Positions 8,686 through 16,752 are shown, numbered from the stretch's first letter. The stretch is DNA of 64,000 nt from Cupriavidus consociatus (GCF_017814975.1 NZ_JAGIQA010000012.1:62001-126000); one strand, 5' to 3'. The notes: a model not told the origin generated them from the sequence alone. Numbers and translations: made by a program.

Positions 8686-9531
8686 TCAGTTCAGCGACGT
8701 GCTCAGCTGGCGGCGCCAGCGCGACACCACTTCGGGCCGGTCGGCCAGCATCTCGAATACCGACAGCATGGTCTTGCGGCCGATATCGTCCTCGAAGCCG
8801 CGGTCGGTGCGCACGATTGCCAGCAGTTGCTCCAGCGCCGGCTCGTATTGCTGGCGCGCGATCATCAGCCGCGCCAAGTCCAGCCGCGCCGCGAGGTCGC
8901 GCGGATCGGCGTCGATGCGGCCGGCAAGGGTGGCCTCGTCGGGCAGGCCGGCGGCGTTCTCCATGGCTTCGATGCGCGTGCGCAGTGCGCCGTAGCCGTC
9001 TTCCTGCTCGGCACGCGGCGACAGCCCGGCGAATTCAGCCCGGGCCCGGTCGACGGCATTGCCGTCCAGCAAGAAGCCGATATAGGCCAGCCGCGCAGTA
9101 TCGGATTCCGGATCCGCGCCAATCGCTTCGGCGAACAGCGTCTCGGCGCCGTCGCGGTTGCCGGCGGCGGCCAGTTCCTGCGCCTCCGCCAGCGGCGACC
9201 TGGCCTGGCCCGGCGCCAGCCGGCCCAGGAACTCGCGCAGTCCCGATTCCGGCAGCACGCCGATGAACTGGTCTACGGCCTGGCCGTCGGCGATCGCCAC
9301 CACATGGGGAATGCTGCGCACGCCGAAATGCGCGGCCAGTTCCTGGTTCTCGTCGACATTGACCTTCACCAGTTTCCAGCTGCCTTCAGCTTCCGCCTCC
9401 AGCCGTTCCAGCATCGGGCCCAGCGTGCGGCAGGGGCCGCACCAGGGTGCCCAGAAATCGACCAGCACCGGCGCCTGGTGCGATGCATCGATCACTTCGG
9501 TCTCGAAATTCTGCAGGTTGACGTCGCTCAT
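8686..9531 (-). CDS. cnoX: Thioredoxin-TPR co-chaperone CnoX (YbbN)
   Basis: Chaperedoxin: an N-terminal thioredoxin domain fused to TPR-like helices, which protects substrates from oxidative aggregation and hands them to GroEL/DnaK. In the 281-residue protein the thioredoxin motif WAPWCGPC places cysteines at residues 31 and 34; the C-terminal two thirds are helical repeats (for example LARLMIARQQYEPALEQLLA). The E. coli protein lacks the full CxxC, whereas this one keeps it, so thiol-disulfide activity is expected. The ATG at 9531 (MSDVNLQNFE) is chosen; a TTG two codons upstream is less likely. The cupin gene follows after 17 bp. Confidence 0.9.
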   Translation of the reverse strand: MSDVNLQNFETEVIDASHQAPVLVDFWAPWCGPCRTLGPMLERLEAEAEGSWKLVKVNVDENQELAAHFGVRSIPHVVAIADGQAVDQFIGVLPESGLREFLGRLAPGQARSPLAEAQELAAAGNRDGAETLFAEAIGADPESDTARLAYIGFLLDGNAVDRARAEFAGLSPRAEQEDGYGALRTRIEAMENAAGLPDEATLAGRIDADPRDLAARLDLARLMIARQQYEPALEQLLAIVRTDRGFEDDIGRKTMLSVFEMLADRPEVVSRWRRQLSTSLN

Positions 9532-9647
9532 GAACAATCCTGGAAAGAGGCGGAGATCCCTCTATTGTGAGGGCGAAGGCGCCAAATACAACGGCTGCCC
9601 ATAGTCGCCCTGCGTAGCTGCTCGCCGGCGTTCGGGAAAGTCAGCGG

Positions 9648-9677
9648 TTGAAAATAGAACGATCGTTCAGTTATAGT
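9648..9677 (+). promoter_or_regulatory. Sigma-70-like promoter with palindromic operator GAACGATCGTTC
   Basis: TTGAAA at 9648-9653 and TATAGT at 9672-9677 are separated by 18 bp and face the acyl-CoA ligase gene starting at 9731. Inside the spacer lies a perfect 12-bp palindrome GAACGATCGTTC (9657-9668). This resembles the operators of TetR-family fatty-acid regulators (PsrA/FadP type), in which case the bound repressor would block RNA polymerase. The regulator assignment is inference. Confidence 0.6.
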
Positions 9678-9730
9678 CCTTGGCCATACCGACAGACCCG
9701 GTCCGAAGACCGACGCACAGGAGACGTTTC

Positions 9731-11425
9731 ATGCAGAACCCAGCCCGCCCGCATTTCCAGTTCTGGCCAAAGCGCCTGCCGACCGCCATCGTGCTGCCCG
9801 AGACGTCGCTCTGGTACAACCTGGAAGTGTCGGCGCTGCGCTATGCCGACAAGGCGGCGGTCCGCTATTTCAGCAACGCCATCACCTTCCGTGAACTGGA
9901 AGCGCAGGCCACCGCGCTGGCCGGCTGGCTGCAGCAGAAGGCGGGCGTGAAGAAGGGCGAACGGGTGCTGCTGTACATGCAGAACTGCCCGCAGTTCATC
10001 GTCAGCTACTACGCGATCCTGCGCGCCGACGCCGTAGTGGTGCCGGTCAACCCGATGAACCGCGCCGAGGAATTCAAGCACTACGTCACCGACGCGCAGG
10101 CGCGCGTGGCAATCTGCACGGCCGACCTGGCCGCCGGCGTGGACCAGGCCGTGGCGGAACTGGCGCCGGCCGAGCGCCTGCAGCACCTGCTGGTGACGCA
10201 GTACGCCGACGCGCTGCCGCCCACGCACGAGCATCCTGAAGACGCGCCCCCCGCGTGGCTGACCACGCCGCACGCGCTGCCCGCCGGCGCGACCGCATGG
10301 GCCGAGGCGCTGGGCGCCGGCCTGCAGCCGGGGCCGCATACCGCCGGGCCTGACGATATGGCGGTGATGCCTTACACCTCCGGCACCACCGGCTTCCCCA
10401 AGGGCTGCATCCATACGCATCGCTCGGTCATGCACAACATCGTCGGCGGCGCGACCTGGTCGGGCTCGGGCGCCGAGTCGGTGATCCTGTCGGTGCTGCC
10501 GCTGTTCCATGTCACCGGCATGCAGTACGGCATGAACGGCCCGATCTACAGCGGCGCCACCGTGGTGATGCTGCCGCGCTGGGACCGCGAGGTGGCCGGC
10601 CGCCTGATCTCGCGCTACCAGGTCACGCACTGGACCAATATCCCGACCATGGTGATCGACTTCCTGGCCAGCCCCAACCTGGCCCAGTTCGACCTGTCGA
10701 GCCTGCGCTATATCGGCGGCGGCGGCGCGGCCATGCCGCAGGCCGTGGCCGAGCGCCTGCGCGAGCAGTTCGGGCTGCACTACCTGGAAGGCTACGGCCT
10801 GTCCGAGACCATGGCGCCGACGCACAGCAACCCGTCGGACCGGCCCAAGCTGCAGTGCCTGGGCGTGCCGACCTTCAACACCGACGCGCGCGTGATCGAC
10901 CCCGTCACGCTCAAGGAACTGCCGCCCAACGAGATCGGCGAGATCATCGTCAGCGGCCCGCAGGTGTTTAAGGGCTACTGGGGCAAGGAAGACGCCACGC
11001 GCGAGGCCTTCATCGAATTCGAGGGCAAGACCTTTTTCCGCACTGGCGACCTCGGGCGCATGGACGAGGAGGGCTACTACTTCATCACCGACCGCCTCAA
11101 GCGCATGATCAACGCGTCGGGCTTCAAGGTATGGCCGGCCGAGGTGGAGAACCTGCTGTACAAGCATCCCGACGTGCAGGAGGCCTGCATCATCGGCACA
11201 CGCGACCCATATCGCGGCGAGACCGTCAAGGCGGTGGTGGTGCTGCGCGCCCATGCCAGGGGCAAGACCACGCCGGATGAGATCATCGATTGGGCCAAGG
11301 AAAACATGGCCGCGTACAAATATCCGCGGGTAGTGGAGTTCGTGGATGCGCTGCCCAAGTCGGGAACGGGCAAGGTGATGTGGCGGCAACTGCAGGAGAG
11401 CGAGAACGCGCGGGCTGGCGTCTAG
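9731..11425 (+). CDS. Acyl-CoA ligase (long-chain fatty-acid-CoA ligase family)
   Basis: AMP-forming ligase that activates a carboxylic acid, probably a medium- or long-chain fatty acid, to its CoA thioester. The 564-residue protein has the adenylate motif MPYTSGTTGFPKG (about residues 215-227), the A5 region EGYGLSETMAPTHSNP, the A8 hinge TGDLGRMDEEGYYFITDRLKR, and the C-terminal catalytic lysine in LPKSGTGKVMWRQL. The start at 9731 (MQNPARPHFQF) has AGGAGACG just upstream. The promoter carries a TetR-type palindrome, consistent with control by fatty acyl-CoA. No other beta-oxidation gene lies next to it. The exact chain-length preference cannot be told. Confidence 0.88.
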   Translation: MQNPARPHFQFWPKRLPTAIVLPETSLWYNLEVSALRYADKAAVRYFSNAITFRELEAQATALAGWLQQKAGVKKGERVLLYMQNCPQFIVSYYAILRADAVVVPVNPMNRAEEFKHYVTDAQARVAICTADLAAGVDQAVAELAPAERLQHLLVTQYADALPPTHEHPEDAPPAWLTTPHALPAGATAWAEALGAGLQPGPHTAGPDDMAVMPYTSGTTGFPKGCIHTHRSVMHNIVGGATWSGSGAESVILSVLPLFHVTGMQYGMNGPIYSGATVVMLPRWDREVAGRLISRYQVTHWTNIPTMVIDFLASPNLAQFDLSSLRYIGGGGAAMPQAVAERLREQFGLHYLEGYGLSETMAPTHSNPSDRPKLQCLGVPTFNTDARVIDPVTLKELPPNEIGEIIVSGPQVFKGYWGKEDATREAFIEFEGKTFFRTGDLGRMDEEGYYFITDRLKRMINASGFKVWPAEVENLLYKHPDVQEACIIGTRDPYRGETVKAVVVLRAHARGKTTPDEIIDWAKENMAAYKYPRVVEFVDALPKSGTGKVMWRQLQESENARAGV

Positions 11426-11438
11426 GACGAAAAACGAA

Positions 11439-11650
11439 GCCAACGGTTTCGGGTCCACCAAAGCCGCTCGAACTAGCCTCAGCAAGGTGTTCTCCCTCTC
11501 CCCTCACGGGGAGAGGGTCGGGGTGAGGGGGGGATTAGCGAGGAACCAAAAAAAGCAAGGCCAACGGTTTTCTCCAGCATGGTGGCTCCGGCCGGCCCCC
11601 GGCCCCCGGCCCTCACCCCAACCCTCTCCCGCGCGCGGGAGAGGGAGCAC
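11439..11650. repeat. Composite intergenic repeat, copy 1, with two opposed hairpins
   Basis: Between the convergent acyl-CoA ligase and ankyrin genes. Hairpin A is CCCTCTCCCC/GGGGAGAGGG with a TCAC loop (11494-11517); hairpin B is a perfect 24-bp palindrome (11622-11645). Outside A is GGGGTGAGGG and before B the inverse CCCTCACCCC, so the two form an inverted doublet. The shared words GCCAACGGTTT, AGCAAGGTGTTCTCC and GCAAGGCCAACGG recur in the same order, reverse-complemented, at 33220-33424. The hairpins can also act as terminators for both flanking genes. Confidence 0.8.
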
Positions 11651-11681
11651 CCAATTGGCATGCGACCGCTCCGGGCAAGGC

Positions 11682-12479
11682 TCAATGTCCCCGCACCCGC
11701 ATCAGCATCTTCACCATCGTCTTGTACCCCCGCTCGCGGGCGTGGCGGGTCGGCGTCACGCCTTCGCGGTCGGCCAGGTTGGCGTCGGCGCCGGCATCCA
11801 GCAGCAGCTGCACCGTTTCCTCGTAGCGCGTGCTGCCATCGCCCAGCACCACCGCCTCAAGCAGAGCCGTCCAGCCAAGATTGTTGACGTGGTCGACGGC
11901 AATGCCTGCTTTCAGCAGTAGCTTCACCACTTCCACATGGCCCTGCTGGCTCGCGCCGATCAGCGCGGTGCCGTCGTAGCGGTCGGTGCTGGCCAGGTCC
12001 GCGCCATGCGCCAGCGCCAGCCGTACGATCTCGGCCTGGCCACTGGCGGCGGCGAGCAGGAAGGGGCTGTTGGCGTCGGCGTCCTTGTGGTTCACGTCCG
12101 CGCCGGCCAGCATCAGCATCCGCGCGACTTCGACGTGGCGGCTTTGCACGGCGGCCAGCAGCGCGCTGCGTCCGCGTTCGTCGGCGGCGCGCGCGGTGGC
12201 GCCCGCGGCCAGCAGGCGCGCCACCATGTCCTGGTCGCCGATGCCGGCGGCGGTGATCAGGTTGCGGTCGAGTGCGCTCAGGCCATCGTTGCGCAGCGGT
12301 GCGCGCGCCGTGCCGCGCTGCCGCGCGGCGCCGGGCTGGCTCGCGGCGCCGGCCCCGGGTCGTGCCGCCAGAGTCTGGCCGCCCTGTGCCGCCAGCAGGC
12401 TGCCCCCGACCAGCAAGCCCATCAGGCCCAGCATCTCGTTGAGTACCTGTCTGCGGCTGCGGGCGGCGGGGGGCGTCAT
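11682..12479 (-). CDS. Exported ankyrin-repeat protein with Tat-like signal
   Basis: A 265-residue protein. The N-terminus has a twin-arginine type signal, SRRQVLNEM (residues 8-16), followed by a hydrophobic stretch GLMGLLVGGSLLAA and an Ala-rich segment, so export to the periplasm is predicted. The rest is about five ankyrin repeats: LDRNLITAAGIGDQDMVARL, GRSALLAAVQSRHVEVARML, NSPFLLAAASGQAEIVRLAL, GTALIGASQQGHVEVVKLLL and GWTALLEAVVLG. Such repeats bind proteins; the partner is unknown. Periplasmic ankyrin AnkB of Pseudomonas supports a catalase, but no catalase is adjacent here. AGGAG precedes the ATG at 12479. It lies 17 bp downstream of the ChaC-like gene, so the two are probably one operon. 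Confidence 0.85.
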   Translation of the reverse strand: MTPPAARSRRQVLNEMLGLMGLLVGGSLLAAQGGQTLAARPGAGAASQPGAARQRGTARAPLRNDGLSALDRNLITAAGIGDQDMVARLLAAGATARAADERGRSALLAAVQSRHVEVARMLMLAGADVNHKDADANSPFLLAAASGQAEIVRLALAHGADLASTDRYDGTALIGASQQGHVEVVKLLLKAGIAVDHVNNLGWTALLEAVVLGDGSTRYEETVQLLLDAGADANLADREGVTPTRHARERGYKTMVKMLMRVRGH

Positions 12480-12496
12480 GGCGGGAACTCCTGGGC

Positions 12497-13288
12497 TCAG
12501 ACGGTTTCGCGAGGCCGGGCCGGCAAGGGCGGAGTGTCGTCCGTGCGGGTGCCGGCGGTGCCCGCCCTGCCGGCAGCGCTTTCGGCATCGGCGGCATCGT
12601 CCGCCTGGAGCTGGCGCCACAGCCGGCCCAGATAGGGGTCATCGACGCCGTTGGTGGCCAGCCCCAGCAGGGTTTGCTGCAGGTATTCGCGCGCCGGGCC
12701 GTACAGCCCGGCGGCGTGGCGTAGCCGCTCGACCACGCTGGTGTCAGGCAGCCGGCCGGCGTAGGACTCGTGCGCGCGGTTCATGACAAAGGCCAGGGCG
12801 CGTTGCTCAGGCTCCCAATCTCCCTCACCATGGCCACCGGCGCCGGTGCGGATGCGCAGCCAGCGCGGGTGGTAGGCCCCGGTCAGCATTTCGCGGCGCC
12901 ACAGCACGCGGAATTCCTGTTCGACCACGTGGCTGGGGATGCGGAACACCATGCCGTGGCAGCAGCCACCGCGATCCAGGCCCAGTACCAGCCCCGGGTT
13001 GTCCCAGGTGCCGCGGTTGATGCGGGAGTAGAGATAGAAGCCACGGTGGTAGCCATGCACGGTCGCGCGCCGGCGCTCGGTGTGCACCACCATCGGGTTC
13101 CAGATCAGCGAGCCATAGCCGAATACCCAGACATCGCCACCGAGGGCGGGATCTTCGGGCTTGCATGCCAGCGCGTCGCAGAGGGACTGCTCCAGCACGT
13201 GCTCGGGCAACAGCGAGGACGCGACCGGGGTACTGCACAGCGAGGTGCGCAGCCGGTCGGATTCGAGGTCCTGTCGCGTAATGGCCAT
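12497..13288 (-). CDS. ChaC-like gamma-glutamylcyclotransferase
   Basis: ChaC-family enzymes cleave glutathione (or gamma-glutamyl amino acids) to 5-oxoproline and Cys-Gly. The 263-residue protein has the family's substrate-binding loop VWVFGYGSLIWNP (about residues 56-68), the RGTWDNPGLVLGLDRGG segment and the late motif ALAFVMNRAHESYAG. About 60 residues precede and about 45 follow the core, the latter Ala/Asp-rich and likely disordered. The start at 13288 (MAITRQDLESD) is chosen because the upstream in-frame codons are not protein-like. The ankyrin gene follows within 17 bp. Confidence 0.85.
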   Translation of the reverse strand: MAITRQDLESDRLRTSLCSTPVASSLLPEHVLEQSLCDALACKPEDPALGGDVWVFGYGSLIWNPMVVHTERRRATVHGYHRGFYLYSRINRGTWDNPGLVLGLDRGGCCHGMVFRIPSHVVEQEFRVLWRREMLTGAYHPRWLRIRTGAGGHGEGDWEPEQRALAFVMNRAHESYAGRLPDTSVVERLRHAAGLYGPAREYLQQTLLGLATNGVDDPYLGRLWRQLQADDAADAESAAGRAGTAGTRTDDTPPLPARPRETV

Positions 13289-13556
13289 GCTGCAAGCATA
13301 AATCAAAGCAGCGTCCCGGGCAGGTGCGGGAAATGACATAAGTGCCAGTTTTTCCCGGAAATGCCTGAGTCGGCGGCATCGGTGTGGGCGTTAGGCAACG
13401 GTCGCCGCCGCGTAGCGGCCTTGCCACCCGGCGTGATGGCGGGACCGATGCGCGCCCGCGCATGCTTGTCCTCGGTCAGCCCGGGGCGTTTTGCTGGCCC
13501 GCGGTGGCGGGCAGTCTTTACAATGGGAGCCTCAATCCAACCAGGAGGAAGCTGCG

Positions 13557-13877
13557 ATGGCGCGTACGCTTACGGTGGTGTTCGGCAGCGGCAAGGAGTA
13601 TGAGTTCACGATCGGCACGGACGAGCTGGCCGCGGTCGGCGAGGATGCGGCGTGGCGCTGGTTCGACCGGGAGTACACCGAGCTGGATTGCCAGGCGTCG
13701 AGCCCGGTCGGCAAGGTGCTGGTGATCGACAAGATCCTGAACGTCGCCAAGTTTTCCGGAGAATCGCGCTTCTCCGGCGATCCTGCCTGGGCCCAGGACT
13801 ATGCGCGCCATGCGGCGCGGCTGCTGGACCGCGACAAGGTCCGCGTCGATGTCGGCAACGCCGCCATCGGTTTCTGA
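13557..13877 (+). CDS. Small conserved-looking protein of unknown function
   Basis: A 106-residue soluble protein starting MARTLTVVFGSGKEYEF. It has an acidic C-terminus-to-N-terminus balance typical of a folded cytosolic protein, with a probable beta-rich N-terminal half and a helical segment AWAQDYARHAARLLDRD. It has one cysteine (DCQASS, near residue 45) and no membrane segment or signal. The start is well defined: CCAGGAGGAAG precedes the ATG at 13557. It is isolated: the upstream ChaC-like gene diverges and the downstream FKBP gene converges, with a perfect hairpin in between. I do not recognise the family. Confidence 0.75.
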   Translation: MARTLTVVFGSGKEYEFTIGTDELAAVGEDAAWRWFDREYTELDCQASSPVGKVLVIDKILNVAKFSGESRFSGDPAWAQDYARHAARLLDRDKVRVDVGNAAIGF

Positions 13878-13913
13878 GTCCGGTACCGAGGCGCGCGGCG
13901 CGCGCCCCTTATT

Positions 13914-13939
13914 GTCGCTCCCGCCCACGCGGGAGCGAC
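13914..13939. terminator. Perfect hairpin at a convergent junction
   Basis: GTCGCTCCCGC and GCGGGAGCGAC form an 11-bp perfect stem with a CCAC loop. It lies in the 72-bp gap between the small unknown gene and the FKBP gene, so it probably stops transcription from both sides. There is no long T-run, so rho-independent strength is uncertain. Confidence 0.55.
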
Positions 13940-13949
13940 GCGGCGGCGA

Positions 13950-14297
13950 TCAGACCGCCAGCAGTTCCACTTCAAACAGCAGCGTCGCGTTCGGCGGGAT
14001 CACGCCGCCGGCGCCGCGCGCACCGTAGCCGAGGTCGGCCGGGATCACCAGGCGGCGCACGCCGCCCACCTTCATGCCCTGCACGCCTTCGTCCCAGCCG
14101 CGGATCACGTGGCCGGCGCCCAGCGGGAACACGAACGGGTCGTTGCGGTCCTTGCTCGAATCGAACTTGCGGCCGGCCTGGCCGTTCTCGTACAGCCAGC
14201 CGGTGTAGTGCACGGTGACGTGCTTGCCGGCGGTGGCTTCGGCGCCGGAGCCGACGGTGGTGTCTTCGTATTGCAGGCCAGAGGGCGTGGTTTGCAT
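13950..14297 (-). CDS. FKBP-type peptidyl-prolyl cis-trans isomerase
   Basis: A 115-residue single-domain FKBP without signal peptide, so cytosolic; it catalyses cis-trans isomerisation of prolyl bonds. The FKBP core is complete: [20 protein letters not shown], the active-site strand [32 protein letters not shown], and the C-terminal [13 protein letters not shown]. The start at 14297 ([12 protein letters not shown]) follows GGAAAT at a proper distance. yaeQ is 73 bp upstream on the same strand and may be co-transcribed. Confidence 0.93.
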   Translation of the reverse strand: MQTTPSGLQYEDTTVGSGAEATAGKHVTVHYTGWLYENGQAGRKFDSSKDRNDPFVFPLGAGHVIRGWDEGVQGMKVGGVRRLVIPADLGYGARGAGGVIPPNATLLFEVELLAV

Positions 14298-14370
14298 GGT
14301 GATTTCCTTCCGATGAAAACTGGCAGGGACCAGTCGAGGTGAATCGGGAGCGCGGCGGTGGCCGCCTCGT

Positions 14371-14919
14371 TCAATCCTGGGCGCGCTGCAGCACGTCCAG
14401 TTGCAGTTGCACGTTGCGGTCGTCGTCGGCGACCCAGATATCGCCATCCTGGATCGTGACCGACAGGCGCATCGCGCGCTGTGCCAGCGCGGCGAGCGCG
14501 TCGACCGCTTCCGTCGGGACATTGTAGACGGTGACGTTGCGCAGCTTGCCGGCCTTGCCCGCCATGCCCTTCCACCACTCGCGCGCGCTGGCGCCGCTGT
14601 ACGTGTAGACGGTCACGCGCTCGGCGCGGGCGGCGGCGCGCTTCAGGCGCGCTTCGTCGGGCTGGCCCAGCTCGACCCAGTGGGCGATGTCGCCGGTCAG
14701 GCGCTTGTCCCACAGGTCGGGCTCGTCGGGCTCGTCCAGGCCGCGGGTAAAGGCCAGCGTCTCGGTGGCTTCGCAGGCGAAGGCGAGCACGCGCACCATC
14801 ATGCGCGCGTCATTCTCGGACGGATGCTGGGCGATAGTGAGGCTGTGGCTGCCGTAGTAGGGGCGGTCCATGTCGGAGACGGCCAGCTCGGCTTTGAAGA
14901 TGGTGGACTTGAGCGCCAT
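14371..14919 (-). CDS. yaeQ: YaeQ family protein
   Basis: A 182-residue YaeQ protein, a family with a PD-(D/E)xK nuclease-like fold; E. coli YaeQ was linked to suppression of rfaH defects, but its biochemical role is unsettled. Family hallmarks seen are the start [39 protein letters not shown], the acidic [16 protein letters not shown], and [15 protein letters not shown]. The length is as usual for the family. It lies 73 bp upstream of the FKBP gene on the same strand and 138 bp downstream of a small membrane-protein gene. Confidence 0.92.
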   Translation of the reverse strand: MALKSTIFKAELAVSDMDRPYYGSHSLTIAQHPSENDARMMVRVLAFACEATETLAFTRGLDEPDEPDLWDKRLTGDIAHWVELGQPDEARLKRAAARAERVTVYTYSGASAREWWKGMAGKAGKLRNVTVYNVPTEAVDALAALAQRAMRLSVTIQDGDIWVADDDRNVQLQLDVLQRAQD

Positions 14920-15057
14920 GAAGTGAGGTGTGCGGCTGCGTCCGGCCGGCGGCGCGGAACGCGAAAGGCCGCATCATACGCGATTCGGCGGCGCCGCCGT
15001 ACGCGCGTGGGCAGGACAAGGTGGGCCAGCCGGCACAAACGGCCGGCCGGGGACGCC

Positions 15058-15366
15058 TCAGCGCTTGCGGTATTCCTTCAGGTAGAAGCGCAGCAGCGCC
15101 GACAGCAGCAGGGTGGTCAGAAAGCCGGCTGCCACCACCAGCGCCTGGCCGGCGTCGGTATCGAGCTGGCCGGCCACGCCGAGGCGGAACAGCCAGGTGC
15201 CGACCATCATGGCCAGGAACGGCATCAGCAGGGCGCCGCGGCCATAGGTGCGCACCGCCCACAGCGGGAAGCGGCGCAGGAATTCGCCCGGAATGCTGCA
15301 CAGCACGCAGGCGCCAGCGGCGGCCAGGGCGGCCGCGACGATGTCGCCGGAATGGATCTCGAACAT
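15058..15366 (-). CDS. Small integral membrane protein, function unknown
   Basis: A 102-residue protein with about three hydrophobic helices: IVAAALAAAGACVLCSI (residues 9-25), LLMPFLAMMVGTWLFRLGVA, and ALVVAAGFLTTLLLSALLRF, ending in the basic YLKEYRKR. No catalytic motif is visible. The start is the ATG at 15366. Its neighbours on the same strand are yaeQ and a YceI-like protein; spacings of 99-138 bp leave operon membership open. Confidence 0.7.
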   Translation of the reverse strand: MFEIHSGDIVAAALAAAGACVLCSIPGEFLRRFPLWAVRTYGRGALLMPFLAMMVGTWLFRLGVAGQLDTDAGQALVVAAGFLTTLLLSALLRFYLKEYRKR

Positions 15367-15465
15367 GGTCTCTGTCTCGCGTTGCCGCACACGCGGCGGC
15401 GTGGCAGGGATTTGGCAAAGCGCTGATTCTACAAGAGAAATCTGTCCGGCAGGTGACGCGTTAGG

Positions 15466-16065
15466 CTAGCGCGCGGGACTGCTCGCCGGCGATGCCTCGA
15501 TCGCCACATGGAGCGTCACGATGTCGCCCGCGTCGGGCACGAAGCGGGTCATGCCAAAGGCACTGCGCGGCACTTCGGCACGGAAGTCGCCGCCGCACAC
15601 CTGCCGCGTCACGCCGAACACCGTGACTTCGCCGCAACGGAAGCGCTCGGCCTGCAGCCGGACCGGACGGGTGACGCCGTGCAGGCTCAGCTCGCCTTCC
15701 ACCGCCACGAGCCGGCCGCCGTCGCTGATAAAGCGATCGGCACGCAGCCGCGCCAGCGGAAATTGCGCGATATCGAAGAATTGTGCCGAACGCAGCACGC
15801 CGTCGAGCGTGCGGTTGCCGGTATCGACCGAGGCCAGGTCGACGGTCACGTCGACCGCGCCGGCGCCGCTGTCGGCGTCGTAGACGATGCGGCCGTCGAT
15901 CTTGCCGAAGCGCCCGCGCACCGAGCTGCGCTCGAAATGGCTGGCGCCGAAATAGACCGAGGTGTGGACGGGGTCGAGGACATACTCGACCGGCGCAGCC
16001 CTGACGCCGGCGCTGCCAAGCAGTGCGACCGCAACAGCGGCCAGGAGTGGGGCGGGTGCCGCCAT
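15466..16065 (-). CDS. YceI family periplasmic protein
   Basis: A 199-residue YceI-like lipocalin-fold protein that, in the family, binds isoprenoid or other lipophilic ligands in the periplasm. The N-terminus is a signal peptide (APLLAAVAVALLGSAGVRA, cleavage likely before APVEY). The mature part has the family signature YVLDPVHTSVYFGASHFERS, GRFGKIDGRIVYDAD and the C-terminal EVPRSAFGMTRFVPDAGDIV. It starts 3 bp downstream of the MAPEG-like gene's stop, so the two almost certainly share one mRNA. Two cysteines (FRCGEV and RQVCGGD) could form a disulfide in the periplasm. Confidence 0.9.
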   Translation of the reverse strand: MAAPAPLLAAVAVALLGSAGVRAAPVEYVLDPVHTSVYFGASHFERSSVRGRFGKIDGRIVYDADSGAGAVDVTVDLASVDTGNRTLDGVLRSAQFFDIAQFPLARLRADRFISDGGRLVAVEGELSLHGVTRPVRLQAERFRCGEVTVFGVTRQVCGGDFRAEVPRSAFGMTRFVPDAGDIVTLHVAIEASPASSPAR

Positions 16066-16068
16066 GGC

Positions 16069-16452
16069 TCAGTGCACGAACACCGGCAGCAGGAAGATCC
16101 CCACTACCGACAGGTATCCGATGGTCCAGCACAGCGAGCGCAGCGTGGCCCGATCGGTCAGGTAGCACACGGTGTAGAGGAGGCGGGTGAGGATGAAGAC
16201 CATCGACAGCTCGTCGATGCGCGCCTGCGGCGCCTGCAGGTAGCTGGCGGTGAGCACCGCCGCGGCAAAGAACGGGAAGGCCTCGAAGTGATTGCGATGC
16301 GCCATGTCGGCGCGGCGCGCCCGGCCAGACTGCCGGTCGAGCCAGCCGCGCGGGTCATGGTTATCGAAACCCGGCCCGCTGCGCTTGGCGATGGCTACCG
16401 TGGCCAGCGGCAGCACGCCGGCGAGCAAGACGCACCAGAACGCGATCGGCAT
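16069..16452 (-). CDS. MAPEG family membrane protein
   Basis: A 127-residue membrane protein with four hydrophobic helices, matching the MAPEG family (eicosanoid and glutathione metabolism relatives). The family core is visible: RADMAHRNHFEAFPFFAAAVL in the loop and second helix, and LTRLLYTVCYLTDRATLRSL before the last helices. In bacteria the function is mostly unknown. The start at 16452 (MPIAFWCVLLAG) begins directly with the first helix. A YceI-like gene follows after 3 bp. Confidence 0.87.
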   Translation of the reverse strand: MPIAFWCVLLAGVLPLATVAIAKRSGPGFDNHDPRGWLDRQSGRARRADMAHRNHFEAFPFFAAAVLTASYLQAPQARIDELSMVFILTRLLYTVCYLTDRATLRSLCWTIGYLSVVGIFLLPVFVH

Positions 16453-16515
16453 GGTTTCGGTCCTTTCCGTTGCAGTGCCGCAGCAGCCGGGTCGGCCGCC
16501 ACGGCCGTAGCGCGA

Positions 16516-16752
16516 TCAGGCGGCGACCACGCGTATCTCGATGCCCGCCAGGCCTACCACCTGCCCGGCGCGAATCTTCGCAGTCTTGCGCGATTCATGC
16601 GCGCCGTCCACCGAGACTTCGCCGGCGGCGACCAGCGCCTTGCCGGCGCCGCCGCTGTCGCACACGCCAGCCAGCTTGAGCAGGTCGTTGAGGGCAATGA
16701 ATTCGCCCTCTAGCGGGAAGGTGATGGTCTGTACCGGAGTTGATTTGCCCAT
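16516..16752 (-). CDS. S4-domain RNA-binding protein (YbcJ-like)
   Basis: A 78-residue protein that is almost entirely one S4 RNA-binding domain: the segment FIALNDLLKLAGVCDSGGAGKALVAAGEVSVDG has the typical helix-turn-helix-like fold, followed by RAGQVVGLAGIEIRVV. YbcJ-type proteins bind RNA, but the target is unknown. Its ATG at 16752 shares one base with the glnS stop codon (TGATG), which predicts translational coupling to glnS. A GTG one codon upstream is a less likely start. Confidence 0.88.
   Translation of the reverse strand: MGKSTPVQTITFPLEGEFIALNDLLKLAGVCDSGGAGKALVAAGEVSVDGAHESRKTAKIRAGQVVGLAGIEIRVVAA

Noticed and set aside
9531-9540. TTG start two codons upstream of cnoX ATG
   Set aside because: The ATG at 9531 matches the family N-terminus (MSDVNLQNFE) better.
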